In this document: positions 50,370 to 59,750 of the stretch, in pieces | Position numbering within the stretch: position 1 is the stretch's first letter | Layout of the letters: each line of letters starts with the position of its first letter | Assembly: GCA_002923375.1 (NCBI GenBank) | Contig: BEIJ01000002.1 | Span: 310,001-374,000 of the forward strand | Direction: 5' to 3' | DNA: 64,000 nt | Origin: a bacterium HR33 | GTDB taxonomy: Bacteria > Gemmatimonadota > Gemmatimonadetes > Gemmatimonadales > GWC2-71-9 | Notes under the pieces: model-generated | The model's database searches: none | What the model was told of the DNA's origin: nothing | The model's input: only the letters and a program-made list of their open reading frames with translations | Translations under genes and position numbers: made by a program

Positions 50370-52253
50370 TCACGTTCGCGCCAGCCCCACTATCTCTTCC
50401 AGCCAGGTGAACTCGTTAGCGGCCACCCTTTGCGCCAAGCTGTAGATCGCCGCATCATCGTTGTCGAACAACCGGTCGAAACGTTCTTCGATCCTTCTTC
50501 GAGCCATCCGGCAGAACACGTCGGCCAAGTACTCGGCCGCCGGTCCCTGAGCCCGTTCCTCCGGAGACTTGCTGGTGCGCAACATCTGGGCCCGGGAGCA
50601 GGCCGCGCTCATGGCGAAGAGTTCCGCGCCTATCTCCACCAGGCGGGCCAGCACCGCCTGGCGTTTCTCCAACTTGGGCCCGAACCGCACGATCGCGTGA
50701 AACAGGGCACGAGCTAGCCTGCGCGATCCGCGGTCAACGTACCGGAGATGCTTGGCGAGCTTGCCGAACTGCCTGTAGCGCGGCCACCAGCCCCAACCGA
50801 TCCAGCGCGCCGGATACCACACGGCGTAGTAGCCTGCCGCCCGCACCAGAGCCAAAAGTTTGGCGCCGAGGGGTGCCGAAGGATCGGCAATGGCACCCGC
50901 CACCTTGAGATGACTGTCCACCGCTTCGCGGGCGATGAACAGGCGCATGATCTCGCTGGATCCTTCGAAGATCATGTTGATCCTGAAGTCCCGCATCATC
51001 CGCTCCACCGGCTCCGGGCGCTCCCCGCGCGCCTTGAGGCTGGTGGCGGTCTCGTAGCCCCGGCCGCCGCGGATCTGCATGGTTTTGTCTATGATCTCCC
51101 AACCCCGCTCGGTGTTCCACATCTTGGCCATGGCCGCTTCCAACCTGATGTCCATGTCTCCGCGGTCCGCCATTAGAGCCGCTAGATCGGACATCGCCTC
51201 CATGGCAAAGGTGGTACACGCTATGAAGCCGAGCATCTGTGCCACCGCATCGTGCTTGGCGATCGGCTGACCCCACTGCACCCGCTCTTGCCCGAACCGG
51301 CGAGCGATGTCCAGACAGGCTTTTGCGGCAGCCACGGACGTGGCGGGCACGGTAAGGCGGCCGGTGTTGAGAGTGATCAGCGCCAGTTTGAGTCCCTTGC
51401 CCTCTTCCCACAGCAGGTTCTCCTTCGGCACCCGAACGTTGGTGAATCGAATAACTCCGTTTTCGATGCCCTTGAGTCCCATGAACTCGCAACGGTGCAC
51501 CACCTCCACCCCGGGCCAAGAAGTCTCCACGATAAACGCGGAGATGCTCTTGGGACCGGTTTTGGCCATCACCACCATCAACTCGGCGATAGTCCCATTG
51601 GTGCACCACAGCTTCTCCCCGTTCAGGATGTACGCCTCGCCGTCCGGAGTGCGTTCCGCAGTGGTGGACATGCGAGCCGGATCGCTTCCTACTCCGGGTT
51701 CGGTGAGCGCAAATGCGCTCACCGCCCCCCGGGCCAAACGGGGCAGATAGCGCCGCTTCTGCTCGGGAGTTCCGAACATCTTTAGAGGCTGGGGCACCCC
51801 GATGGACTGGTGCGCGGAAAGGAGCACTCCTATGGAACTCTCGTAAGTTGCGCAAAGGCAAATGGCGCGGTTGTAACTGGCCTGGGAGAAACCCAAACCC
51901 CCGTACTCGACGGGAATCTTGAGACCGAAACAGCCGAGCTCTTTCAAGCCCTCGATGACGTGGGGCGGGATCTTGCCCGCACGATCGATAGCCTCGCCGT
52001 CCACGTTCTCTCGCAGGAACGCGTCCAGCTTGGCCAAAAAAGCTCGGGCCCGTGCGTCCTCGTCCGGTGCCACTCTCGGATAGGGATGGACCAGATCCAG
52101 CCGCAGCCGCCCCTCGAACAGCTCTCGTACAAAGCTGGGAGCCCGCCACTCCTTCTCCCGGGCGGCCTCGGCCACCTCTCTCGCTTCGCGCTCGGTCACC
52201 CCGGCCGGTCCCGGTGCGGGGCGTTTCCTTTCGGTTTCGGCGATCGATGTCAT
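50370..52253 (-). CDS. Acyl-CoA dehydrogenase, long form with C-terminal extension
   Basis: A 627-residue FAD enzyme that oxidises acyl-CoA to enoyl-Co[20 protein letters not shown] and [23 protein letters not shown] line the flavin and substrate site. [49 protein letters not shown] holds the catalytic-region motifs. The N-terminal extension of about 60 residues and a C-terminal helical domain of about 170 residues (from about 460) resemble VLCAD/ACAD9-like two-domain members. ATG 52253 is preferred over GTG 52259 on ribosome-site spacing. It is divergent from the PRTase-like gene; no other beta-oxidation genes are adjacent. Confidence 0.92.
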   Translation of the reverse strand: MTSIAETERKRPAPGPAGVTEREAREVAEAAREKEWRAPSFVRELFEGRLRLDLVHPYPRVAPDEDARARAFLAKLDAFLRENVDGEAIDRAGKIPPHVIEGLKELGCFGLKIPVEYGGLGFSQASYNRAICLCATYESSIGVLLSAHQSIGVPQPLKMFGTPEQKRRYLPRLARGAVSAFALTEPGVGSDPARMSTTAERTPDGEAYILNGEKLWCTNGTIAELMVVMAKTGPKSISAFIVETSWPGVEVVHRCEFMGLKGIENGVIRFTNVRVPKENLLWEEGKGLKLALITLNTGRLTVPATSVAAAKACLDIARRFGQERVQWGQPIAKHDAVAQMLGFIACTTFAMEAMSDLAALMADRGDMDIRLEAAMAKMWNTERGWEIIDKTMQIRGGRGYETATSLKARGERPEPVERMMRDFRINMIFEGSSEIMRLFIAREAVDSHLKVAGAIADPSAPLGAKLLALVRAAGYYAVWYPARWIGWGWWPRYRQFGKLAKHLRYVDRGSRRLARALFHAIVRFGPKLEKRQAVLARLVEIGAELFAMSAACSRAQMLRTSKSPEERAQGPAAEYLADVFCRMARRRIEERFDRLFDNDDAAIYSLAQRVAANEFTWLEEIVGLART

Positions 52254-52480
52254 CTTCACATCCCGGATAAGCGTCGCTTCAATATGCCTAGAACCGCCGC
52301 GCTCGCGCTACCGGCCGCCTTCCAGCCTCAAACTTTCTTTATCGTGTAGTGCGCGGAGTTCTCCGGCGTCCGCGTTGTCGCGTTTGTCGGCCGAGTTCTC
52401 CGGGGTCGCGGGCGAGGCTGTTGCCGGCGGAGTCCTGGAGCGTTGCGCACCGGTGCCGTCCAGTGCGAGATTGGGGCATC

Positions 52481-53134
52481 ATGACGGCACAGGGAGCGAC
52501 TGGACCCCTGTATCCCTCGAGGGCTGCCGCCGGCACGATGCTGGGCCGCCAGCTCTACCAGCGGTGCTCTCCCCCGCTGGTGCTGCTGGGTATAACCCCC
52601 ACCGGCGTGGAGATCGCCGCCAATGCGGCCCAGGCTCTCAATTGCCCGTTCGACGTGATCGTCGGAGCTCACATAAGAGTGGAAGGGCTCGGAGCGGTGG
52701 GGGCGATAGCCGAGGATGCCGATGCCGTCACCGATCCCGATTTCCAACCCGGTTTCGACGTCCTCGGTGCACTGGAAGAGGCGATGGATCGAGCACGCCG
52801 GGCTATAAAAACCGAGCGGCTTCTGTTCCGGGGGCAGCGGCCGATCCGCTCGCTGGAGGAGACCAATGTCGCGGTAGTGGACGGACAATTAGTTTCTCCC
52901 TGGAAGGCACTGGCCGCGGCCCATGCGGCGGAACGCCTGGGCGCGCAAAAAGTTTTCATCGCCGCGGCGGCGGCTACCCAGCCGGTGCAAGAACGCATTC
53001 GCGCCCGTCGCTTTGAGTTGATTTGTCCTTCTATAATTCTTGATCCCAATGGACATCCGAGACCTTTCGGCGATTCCCAAGACCCCAGTGCAGAGCGCTT
53101 GCGGAGTATCGTGGTTGCGCGGCAAGCTGCCTAG
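52481..53134 (+). CDS. Phosphoribosyltransferase-like protein with an altered PRPP loop
   Basis: A 217-residue member of the orphan PRTase-fold group. The N-terminal half follows the family: GRQLYQRCSPPLVLLGITPTG, then VEIAANAAQALNCPFDVIV and GAIAEDADAV. The diagnostic PRPP loop, normally VDDGxATG, reads NVAVVDGQLVSPWKAL, losing one Asp and the Thr-Gly. A catalytic PRTase reaction is therefore doubtful; a binding or regulatory role is possible. ATG 52481 is chosen because upstream sequence is not similar to anything. Its 3' end overlaps the following deacetylase gene. Confidence 0.72.
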   Translation: MTAQGATGPLYPSRAAAGTMLGRQLYQRCSPPLVLLGITPTGVEIAANAAQALNCPFDVIVGAHIRVEGLGAVGAIAEDADAVTDPDFQPGFDVLGALEEAMDRARRAIKTERLLFRGQRPIRSLEETNVAVVDGQLVSPWKALAAAHAAERLGAQKVFIAAAAATQPVQERIRARRFELICPSIILDPNGHPRPFGDSQDPSAERLRSIVVARQAA

Positions 53135-55634
53135 GCTGCTTTGGCTAGTGCTGCTGGGCTGGGCCCACCCGGTGGCGGGACAGCTTGCGCCTCCTTCGGC
53201 GGGGGGAGTGCTCGAACTAGATCGCCTGCTCCAGCGCCTCGCCGAGCCGCGCCGGGTTTTGGTCATCGGGGCGCACCCGGACGACGAGGATACGGAGGTG
53301 CTGGCCTTGGCCGCCCAGGGCTACGGGGCCGAAGCGGCATATCTTTCGCTTTCCCGGGGCGAGGGAGGACAGAATTTGATCGGGCCGGAGCTGGGCGAGG
53401 CGCTGGGATTGCTGCGCTCTCAGGAGCTGCTCGCGGCGAGAAAGGTGGACGGAGCCCAACAGTTCTTCACCCGGGCGTACGACTTCGGATTCTCCCGTTC
53501 CCTGGAAGAAGCTCTGCGGTTCTGGCCGCTGGATACTCTCCTCAAAGACGCGGTGAGGGTAGTGAGGCGGTTCCGCCCTCATGTCATAGTATCGGTTTTT
53601 ACCGGAACGCCCCGGGACGGGCACGGGCAACATCAAGCCGCCGGGGTGGTAGCCCAGAGAGTGTTCGATCTTGCGGGCGACCCCGCTGCATTCCCGGAAC
53701 TTAAGAGCGAAGAGGGTTTGAGTCCTTGGACTCCCCTCAGGCTTTACCGCTCCACCCGGTTCGATCCGCAAGCGACGACCATCGAACTGGAGACTGGAGC
53801 TTTGGACCGAAGAACCGGCCGCTCGTTCCATCAGATCGCAATGGCCAGCCGCAGCCTGCACCGGTCCCAGGATATGGGTCAGCTTCAAAGACTGGGACCT
53901 CGAAGCGCCCGCTTGCAACTGATGAAGGACCGCTCGGGTGCCGCCGGCGACGGGTACGCCTCTCTGTTCGCCGGGATACCGCGGGAAAGCTCGTGGATTA
54001 CGCGATTGGCGGATTCTTTGCGAGGGGTTCTGAACCCTGCTAGGCCGGAGCTGATCGCGCGGCCTTTGGCGGAAGCGCTGGCGCGACTGGAGCGAGAACC
54101 TGAGGGCGGTGATGCGAGGACGCGGTCGCTCTTGGAACGAGCGCTGGCCATCTCCGCGGGTCTGGCGATGGATGCCAGGGCCGACGACCACGAACTGGTA
54201 CCCGGACAGAAGACCGCGGTGTCGGTGGAGGTCTTCAACGCCGGACCCTATCCGGTGCTGATAGAAAAAATAGAGGTTGCGACTCCCGGGGGATGGCGGA
54301 TCGAGGGACCGGAGAGCGGCAGCAATGACAGTCTGCCGCCGGGAAGCTTGGCTAGTTGGGACTTCTCCATGACGGTTGCCGCGGATGCACCGTACACCCA
54401 GCCTTACTTTCTGGTGAAGCCGCGGGTAGGCGAGGGGGGAGGACTCTACGACTGGAGCGAAGCGCCGCCGAGCGTACGCGGGCTGCCGTTCGATCCCCCT
54501 CCGGTGAATGCGGCGGTCCAGGTTCGAGTTTTGGGCGCGCCGGTGCGGTTGGAGCGAGAAGTGACCTACCGGATGAACGATCAGGCGGTGGGGGAGATAA
54601 GGAAGGCGCTGCGCGTGGTGCCTCCGGTGGAGGTGCAGGTGGAGCCTTCCATACTGGTATGGCCCTCGCGCGGCCCTCGCACCAAGTCGTTTACGGTGAC
54701 GCTTACTTCCAGACTGGATACTGCGGCGAGCGGCGAGGTGCGGTTGGAAGTGGGGCGGTGGGCGGCTCCTGAACCTCAAACGTTCAGGCTGGAGCGGGCC
54801 GGGGAGAGCGCGACGCTGGAGTTTACGGTGGAGCTGCCCGCAAATCTCACGGCGGGGGAGGTTACCGCCCGGGCCGTGGCCCGCCTGGAAGACGGCAGGG
54901 CGAGCGACGCCGCGGTGTACGTGGTGGACTACCCGCATATTCGTCCCACGCCGTACGTGCGGCCCGCGAGAGCGGTAATTCGGGTTGCGCCGATAACCCT
55001 GCCCGCAGTCTCTCGAGTGGGATACGTCAGAGGCGCGAGCGACCGGGTGCCTGAGGCATTGCTTCAGCTCGGCCTGCCTTTGGAAATGTTGAGCGCCACG
55101 CAATTGGCCCGCTCCGATCTTTCGGTTTATGACGCCATCATAATCGGCGCTCGGGCTTACGAGACCGATTCCGCCCTAGTGCGCCACAACCGGCGGCTAC
55201 TGGACTATGTGCGAGACGGCGGCATGCTGCTGGTGCAGTACCAACAGTACGCTTTCGTGGCGGGTAACTACGCTCCCTATCCCCTGACGATCAATCGACC
55301 CCACGATCGGGTCACCGACGAGACTGCGCCCGTCACGATCTTGGAACCGGAGCATCCGGTCTTTACCCGGCCGAATAGGATCGGGCCGGCAGACTGGGAA
55401 GGTTGGCCCCAGGAAAGAGGCCTGTACTTCGCCGGAACTTGGGATTCGGCCTACAGGCCGTTGATCGAGACGGCCGATCCGGGCTACCCGCCGCTGCGAG
55501 GGGGACTGCTGGTGGCCTCTTACGGCCGCGGCACGTACGTCTACACCGGCCTCGCGTTTTTCCGTGCTTTGCCGGCAGGTGTTCCGGGAGCGTACCGGTT
55601 GTTTTTGAACTTGCTGGCTCTGGGCTCGCGTTAA
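53115..55634 (+). CDS. Exported PIG-L-family deacetylase with a large C-terminal region
   Basis: Zinc-dependent N-acetyl(glucosamine)-type deacetylase. With TTG 53115 (GGAG eight bases upstream) the 839-residue protein opens with a good signal peptide (LPRLLWLVLLGWAHPVAGQ). ATG 53049 would add 22 residues and overlap the previous gene by 86 bases. The catalytic motif VIGAHPDDEDTEVL is at about residues 51-64, SLSRGEGGQN follows, and GHGQHQAAG supplies the last metal ligand. After about residue 330 come beta-sandwich domains (AVSVEVFNAGPYPVLIEKIE, FTVTLTSRLDTAASGEV) and a final glutamine-amidotransferase-like segment (YDAIIIGARAYETDSALVRH, MLLVQYQQYAF). The substrate is probably an N-acetylated sugar conjugate. 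Confidence 0.88.
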   Translation: MRGKLPRLLWLVLLGWAHPVAGQLAPPSAGGVLELDRLLQRLAEPRRVLVIGAHPDDEDTEVLALAAQGYGAEAAYLSLSRGEGGQNLIGPELGEALGLLRSQELLAARKVDGAQQFFTRAYDFGFSRSLEEALRFWPLDTLLKDAVRVVRRFRPHVIVSVFTGTPRDGHGQHQAAGVVAQRVFDLAGDPAAFPELKSEEGLSPWTPLRLYRSTRFDPQATTIELETGALDRRTGRSFHQIAMASRSLHRSQDMGQLQRLGPRSARLQLMKDRSGAAGDGYASLFAGIPRESSWITRLADSLRGVLNPARPELIARPLAEALARLEREPEGGDARTRSLLERALAISAGLAMDARADDHELVPGQKTAVSVEVFNAGPYPVLIEKIEVATPGGWRIEGPESGSNDSLPPGSLASWDFSMTVAADAPYTQPYFLVKPRVGEGGGLYDWSEAPPSVRGLPFDPPPVNAAVQVRVLGAPVRLEREVTYRMNDQAVGEIRKALRVVPPVEVQVEPSILVWPSRGPRTKSFTVTLTSRLDTAASGEVRLEVGRWAAPEPQTFRLERAGESATLEFTVELPANLTAGEVTARAVARLEDGRASDAAVYVVDYPHIRPTPYVRPARAVIRVAPITLPAVSRVGYVRGASDRVPEALLQLGLPLEMLSATQLARSDLSVYDAIIIGARAYETDSALVRHNRRLLDYVRDGGMLLVQYQQYAFVAGNYAPYPLTINRPHDRVTDETAPVTILEPEHPVFTRPNRIGPADWEGWPQERGLYFAGTWDSAYRPLIETADPGYPPLRGGLLVASYGRGTYVYTGLAFFRALPAGVPGAYRLFLNLLALGSR

Positions 55635-55747
55635 ACGTTGAGGGGCCCACAGGCGTAGTTGCCTACGATGTCATCGAGTGCGCTTTGCGGGAGGTGTTGC
55701 GCCGGGGGCGGAATGGCCCGCCGGCTGTCATGTACGGGGTGTAGCTG

Positions 55748-56965
55748 ATGAGGCGAATTGCGGTGCTGATGGCCACCGCGTTCGTCGACATGGTCGGCGG
55801 GTCGATGATTTTCCCGCTCCTTCCTTTTTACGCCCTCAAGCTCAACGCCGATCCCTGGTTGATAGGATGGATGATAGCGGCCTTTTGGATCGCGCAGCTG
55901 GCCTCCGCTCCGCTATGGGGACGAGTGTCCGATCGCTACGGCCGGCGTCCCGCTCTACTCGCCGGACTGGCCGCCTCGGCGGCCGGATTCCTGGTCTTTG
56001 CCTTTGCAGTGGAAGCTTGGATGCTTCTGTTGTCGCGGTTGGTGCAGGGTGCCGGTGGAGGGACCACGGGCGTGGCCCAGGCTTACGTGGGCGATGCGGT
56101 AGAGCCCAAAGATCGGGCCAAAGCGCTGGGATGGCTCTCAGCCGCTACGTCTGCCGGAGTGATGATCGGCCCCGCAATCGGTTCCCTGGCGACCACGCTG
56201 GGATCTGCGGCGCCCGGTTTGATAGCGGCCGGGTTGTGCCTCCTGAACGTGTTTTACGCTTGGCGCTGGCTGCCGGAATCTGCGCCCCACAGGCGGCACA
56301 ACCCCGGTGCCAAGCAGGCCGATCCCTCGGGACCGCGCCGGCCCGTGCGGGCCGTGGTGTGGGAGGTGATCGCTTCCCCCAGAGGGGACGTGCCCCGCCT
56401 GGTCTGGATCTACACAATGGGGATGCTGGGTTTCATGTCGATGATCGGCGTTCTGGCACTCTATTTGGAGCGGGCCTTCGGAGTGACGGAGCAGACGATC
56501 GGGTTGTTTTTCGTCTATACCGGTGCTTTGTCGGTGGTCATGCGGGCGGTGATTTTGGGCAAGCTGGTGGAGCGGTTCGGCGAGACCGGGGTGATGAGGA
56601 TGGGCGCAACCTTGCTCGCCCTGGGTCTTATGGGCATTCCCCTCCCCCATACGATCCTCGGCCTAGCGGCGGTCATCGCGCTGGTCCCGATCGGGACGGC
56701 GCTCCTGTTCCCCGCCACTTCGGCCCTGGTGACCCACCGGGCGCCTCCTTGGGAGTTAGGCCAGGTGATGGGGGTGCAGCAGGCTTTTGGGTCCGTTGCT
56801 CGAGTGGCCGGTCCTATATGGGCCACCGCCGCTTTCCAGGCATTGGGCATAGACGTGCCGTTCTATGTCTCGGGAGCGGTGGTCTGCCTGGTACTCCTGC
56901 TCGCCCTGCGGGTCAAACCGTCGGACGTTGCCTTTCAAGTGGAGCCTACAAAGGCGGCGGGATGA
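55748..56965 (+). CDS. Major facilitator superfamily exporter, TetA-like
   Basis: A 405-residue transporter with twelve predicted helices. The cytoplasmic loop 2-3 motif A reads GRVSDRYGRRPALL, and RLVQGAGGGTTGVAQAYVGDAVEPKDRAKALGW follows, as in TCR/Tet proteins of the DHA1 group. ATSAGVMIGPAIGSLA resembles the antiporter motif C. A drug or metabolite/proton antiport role is likely, but the substrate is not predictable. Its stop overlaps the small membrane peptide gene (ATGA). Confidence 0.9.
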   Translation: MRRIAVLMATAFVDMVGGSMIFPLLPFYALKLNADPWLIGWMIAAFWIAQLASAPLWGRVSDRYGRRPALLAGLAASAAGFLVFAFAVEAWMLLLSRLVQGAGGGTTGVAQAYVGDAVEPKDRAKALGWLSAATSAGVMIGPAIGSLATTLGSAAPGLIAAGLCLLNVFYAWRWLPESAPHRRHNPGAKQADPSGPRRPVRAVVWEVIASPRGDVPRLVWIYTMGMLGFMSMIGVLALYLERAFGVTEQTIGLFFVYTGALSVVMRAVILGKLVERFGETGVMRMGATLLALGLMGIPLPHTILGLAAVIALVPIGTALLFPATSALVTHRAPPWELGQVMGVQQAFGSVARVAGPIWATAAFQALGIDVPFYVSGAVVCLVLLLALRVKPSDVAFQVEPTKAAG

Positions 56966-57108
56966 CCTCCGGATCTATGGGCACCACGAACCGGCCAGGC
57001 GGGGGGACGGAGCGGTCCCGGTTCTGGCGTACTTTCATCAAAGTCATGCTGGTTCAGGCCGCGAGCCTGCTGCTGCTCTGGCTGCTGCAGGCGCGCTACA
57101 GCGGATGA
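56962..57108 (+). CDS. 48-residue single-span membrane peptide
   Basis: A short protein with a hydrophilic Gly/Thr/Arg N-terminus and one hydrophobic helix (FIKVMLVQAASLLLLWLLQ) ending ARYSG. It begins within the stop of the MFS gene (ATGA overlap) and ends nine bases before the sodium:solute symporter ATG, so all three are one operon. Its place suggests a small accessory subunit of the symporter, comparable in position (not sequence) to DUF4212/DUF485 partners. Too short for routine annotation; no family recognised. Confidence 0.6.
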   Translation: MTSGSMGTTNRPGGGTERSRFWRTFIKVMLVQAASLLLLWLLQARYSG

Positions 57109-57117
57109 CGGGGAGCG

Positions 57118-58809
57118 ATGCATCCACTCAACTGGCTGATCATCGGTGGCTATCTGATTTACGTGGTGGTGGACGGCGTCCGCCGGGCCAAAGGAACCCA
57201 CGAGATCTCCGGATACTTCCTGGCCAATCGCAGCCTTCCCTGGTGGGCCGTGGGACTTTCCGTGATGGCCACCCAGCTGTCGGCTATCACGCTGATCGGG
57301 ACTACCGGCCAAGGAGCTACCGACGGGATGCGCTTCGTGCAGTTCTACTTCGGACTGCCGCTGGCGATGGTGATCCTGGGGGTGACCCTAGTGCCGTTCC
57401 TCCACGGGTCCAAAGTGTTCACCGCCTACGAGTATCTCGAACGGCGCTTCGACGCCAAGACTCGGGCCCTTACCAGCTTCTTGTTCTTGCTTTCGCGCGG
57501 CATGTCCTGCGGTACCATCATCGCAGCACCCGCGGTGGTGTTCTCCGCGATCTTCGGATGGGATCTGGTCTGGTCCGTGGCCCTGATCGGCATACCCACG
57601 GTGATTTACACCATGGTCGGCGGCGTCCAGGCGGTGACTTGGGTGGACGTGAAGCAGATGGTGCTGATAGTCGCGTCCTTGATAGTGCTGGTGGTCGTGC
57701 TATTGGTGCGCTTGCCCGTCAACCCGGATGACGCCCTTTACCTCGCGGGCGCCACCGGCAGGCTGCGGGTGTTCGATTTCTCTTTCGATCTCAACCAGAC
57801 CTACACTTTCTGGTCGGGGGTCATAGGCGGAACCTTTTTGATGCTTTCCTACTTCGGGACTGACCAGAGCCAAGTGCAGCGGTACCTGACGGCGCGGTCG
57901 GTGGACGAGGCGCGAAGTTCTCTCTTGATGAGCGCCTACTGGAAGATCCCTCTCCAGGCTTTGGTGCTGCTGGTGGGCGTTCTGGTGTTCGTGCACTTCG
58001 TCTTTCGCACGCCTCCTTTGTTGTTCAACCCGGCAGACGAGGCGGCGGTGGAAAGGGAAGCTCCTCGCGAGTACGCCGAGCTTAAGATGCGCTATTCAGA
58101 AGCGGTGGCTGCTCGGGAGAGCGCCGCCCGGGCGGTAGCCGAAGCCAGGAACGGGCAAGACGGGCTGAACGTGGCGGCCGCGGTTTCCGAGTTCCGGGCC
58201 AGAAACGAGGAGGTCACCGCGGTCAGGAACGAAGCGCTGGATCTGGCTGCTCGAGTGACCAGCTCGGCCTCGGCGGACGTGAACTACATCACTCCTTGGT
58301 TCGTCTTGAACGACCTGCCCCTGGGGTTGGCGGGTGTTTTCATCGCTGCCGTCATGGCCGCGGCCATGTCGAGCATCGCCGCCGAGCTCAATTCCCTGTC
58401 CACGGCAACGGTGATCGATTTTTATCGGCGCTGGATCAAGCCGGTGGGAAGCGACGCGCATTTCCTCAGAGTTTCCAAGGCCGCAACGGGCTTCTGGGGA
58501 CTGTTTGCCTGCGTCGTGGCCACTTTTGCTGCCACGTTGGGGTCCCTCATCGAGGTGGTCAACCGTTTCGGTTCGTTCTTCTACGGTTCGATCCTCGGCG
58601 TCTTCCTGCTGTCCATGGTACCCGGGGCGCGGCCGGTGGGCGCGTTTTTCGGGCTGATCGCCGGCATGAGCGCCGTGGCGGCTGTCAACTTCGGCGCTCC
58701 GTCGGTCTCGTTTTTGTGGCACAACGTGGTGGGCGCCACCACCGTGGTGCTGGTCGGCGTAATCCTGAGCTGGGTACCTAGGATCGCCAGCGGGGACAAA
58801 GCCCCGTAA
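57118..58809 (+). CDS. Sodium:solute symporter (SSS family)
   Basis: A 563-residue secondary transporter with about 13 helices. LPWWAVGLSVMATQLSAITLIGTTGQGA and GMSCGTIIAAPAVVFSAIFGW are N-terminal core motifs. GTFLMLSYFGTDQSQVQRYLTA is the SSS signature region, and AAMSSIAAELNSLSTATVIDFYRRW the conserved late helix. A hydrophilic insert of about 80 residues (roughly 300-380, EREAPREYAELKMRYSEAV onward), predicted helical and coiled-coil-like, lies between membrane helices and is typical of a subgroup with unknown substrates. It follows the small membrane peptide by nine bases. Confidence 0.92.
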   Translation: MHPLNWLIIGGYLIYVVVDGVRRAKGTHEISGYFLANRSLPWWAVGLSVMATQLSAITLIGTTGQGATDGMRFVQFYFGLPLAMVILGVTLVPFLHGSKVFTAYEYLERRFDAKTRALTSFLFLLSRGMSCGTIIAAPAVVFSAIFGWDLVWSVALIGIPTVIYTMVGGVQAVTWVDVKQMVLIVASLIVLVVVLLVRLPVNPDDALYLAGATGRLRVFDFSFDLNQTYTFWSGVIGGTFLMLSYFGTDQSQVQRYLTARSVDEARSSLLMSAYWKIPLQALVLLVGVLVFVHFVFRTPPLLFNPADEAAVEREAPREYAELKMRYSEAVAARESAARAVAEARNGQDGLNVAAAVSEFRARNEEVTAVRNEALDLAARVTSSASADVNYITPWFVLNDLPLGLAGVFIAAVMAAAMSSIAAELNSLSTATVIDFYRRWIKPVGSDAHFLRVSKAATGFWGLFACVVATFAATLGSLIEVVNRFGSFFYGSILGVFLLSMVPGARPVGAFFGLIAGMSAVAAVNFGAPSVSFLWHNVVGATTVVLVGVILSWVPRIASGDKAP

Positions 58810-58856
58810 ACCGGCGCCGGCGGGTTCTCGAAGGGAAAAAGAGGCGGACCAAAGAC

Positions 58857-59750
58857 CTAGACCTGCCCGCGGGCTCGGGTTTCCAGTACCGATCGCAAAA
58901 ACTGGTGCAATTTCCTCCGATAGGCGCTGAAACCCAGGTCGTAGGTGTCGTTGTGGCCCGCTCCTTCGATCCACACCAGTTCTCTGGCACGCCCCGCCCG
59001 AGCCACGGCTTCGCCCATCCAAGGAGGAGCAATGCGGTCCTCGGTGCCGTGAAACACCAGTAGCGGAGCCTCGATCTTCCCGGCGCGGTTCAGGTTGTCG
59101 AGAGAGAGGCGGACCAGCGAGCGCGGTAGAAAACCGTAGTGCACGCGGGCCATGTCCCGCGCGCTGGTAAAGGGCGAATCCAGCACCACGGCTGCCACCC
59201 TTTTGCGCTCGGCCAGATACAGAGCCATCGCTGAACCCAATGATCTCCCGTAAACTGCAATGCGCGAGGAATCCACCTCCGGCCTGGCGGCCAGGAAGTG
59301 CCACGCCGCCTCGGCGTCCCGGTAGAGCCCTTCCTCGGTTGGGCGGCCGCCGCTCTCGCCGTAACCGCGGTAGTCGAGGATCAAGAGCGCGGCCTCCGGC
59401 AGTCTGAGCTCTCGAACCACAGGCGCCAGCCCCGACACGCTCTCCAGGTTGCCGTAAAACCAAAGCAGCCCCGGAGCCTTGATGCCCAACTCGCCACCGC
59501 CGGCAGGGGGCAGGTACCATCCCTTGAGCAGCACGCCGTCGGAAGTCGTCACCGTAACTATCCGCCCGCCTTCCAACCCGACGCTTTGGGGGGCGATGAG
59601 CCGCACCTTGTGGCCGGGGAAAGCCAGTTTTTCCTGGAATCTCCACGCCAAAAACGCCACCACGCCGTAACCAACGGCGAGGCCGGCGGCGATTTTCAGT
59701 CCCAGGATGAGCACGCCGCGAAACTTAGTCGCCGACTGCCCGCCGGTCAT
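58857..59750 (-). CDS. Membrane-anchored alpha/beta-hydrolase (BEM46/YfhR-like)
   Basis: A 297-residue hydrolase. One N-terminal helix (GVLILGLKIAAGLAVGYGVVAFLAW) anchors it. The nucleophile is in VYGRSLGSAMALYL, the acid in HGTEDRIAPP and the His in GAGHNDTYDL. LLILDYRGYGESGGRPTEEGLY is the family's oxyanion region. ATG 59750 overlaps the stop of the upstream membrane-HhH gene (ATGA), which settles the start; a longer open frame to 59849 is not used. The substrate is unknown. Confidence 0.88.
   Translation of the reverse strand: MTGGQSATKFRGVLILGLKIAAGLAVGYGVVAFLAWRFQEKLAFPGHKVRLIAPQSVGLEGGRIVTVTTSDGVLLKGWYLPPAGGGELGIKAPGLLWFYGNLESVSGLAPVVRELRLPEAALLILDYRGYGESGGRPTEEGLYRDAEAAWHFLAARPEVDSSRIAVYGRSLGSAMALYLAERKRVAAVVLDSPFTSARDMARVHYGFLPRSLVRLSLDNLNRAGKIEAPLLVFHGTEDRIAPPWMGEAVARAGRARELVWIEGAGHNDTYDLGFSAYRRKLHQFLRSVLETRARGQV

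Noticed and set aside
58096-59646. 516-codon open frame on the minus strand across two genes
   Set aside because: It spans the symporter end and the hydrolase in a third frame and has Arg/Gly-rich shadow composition.
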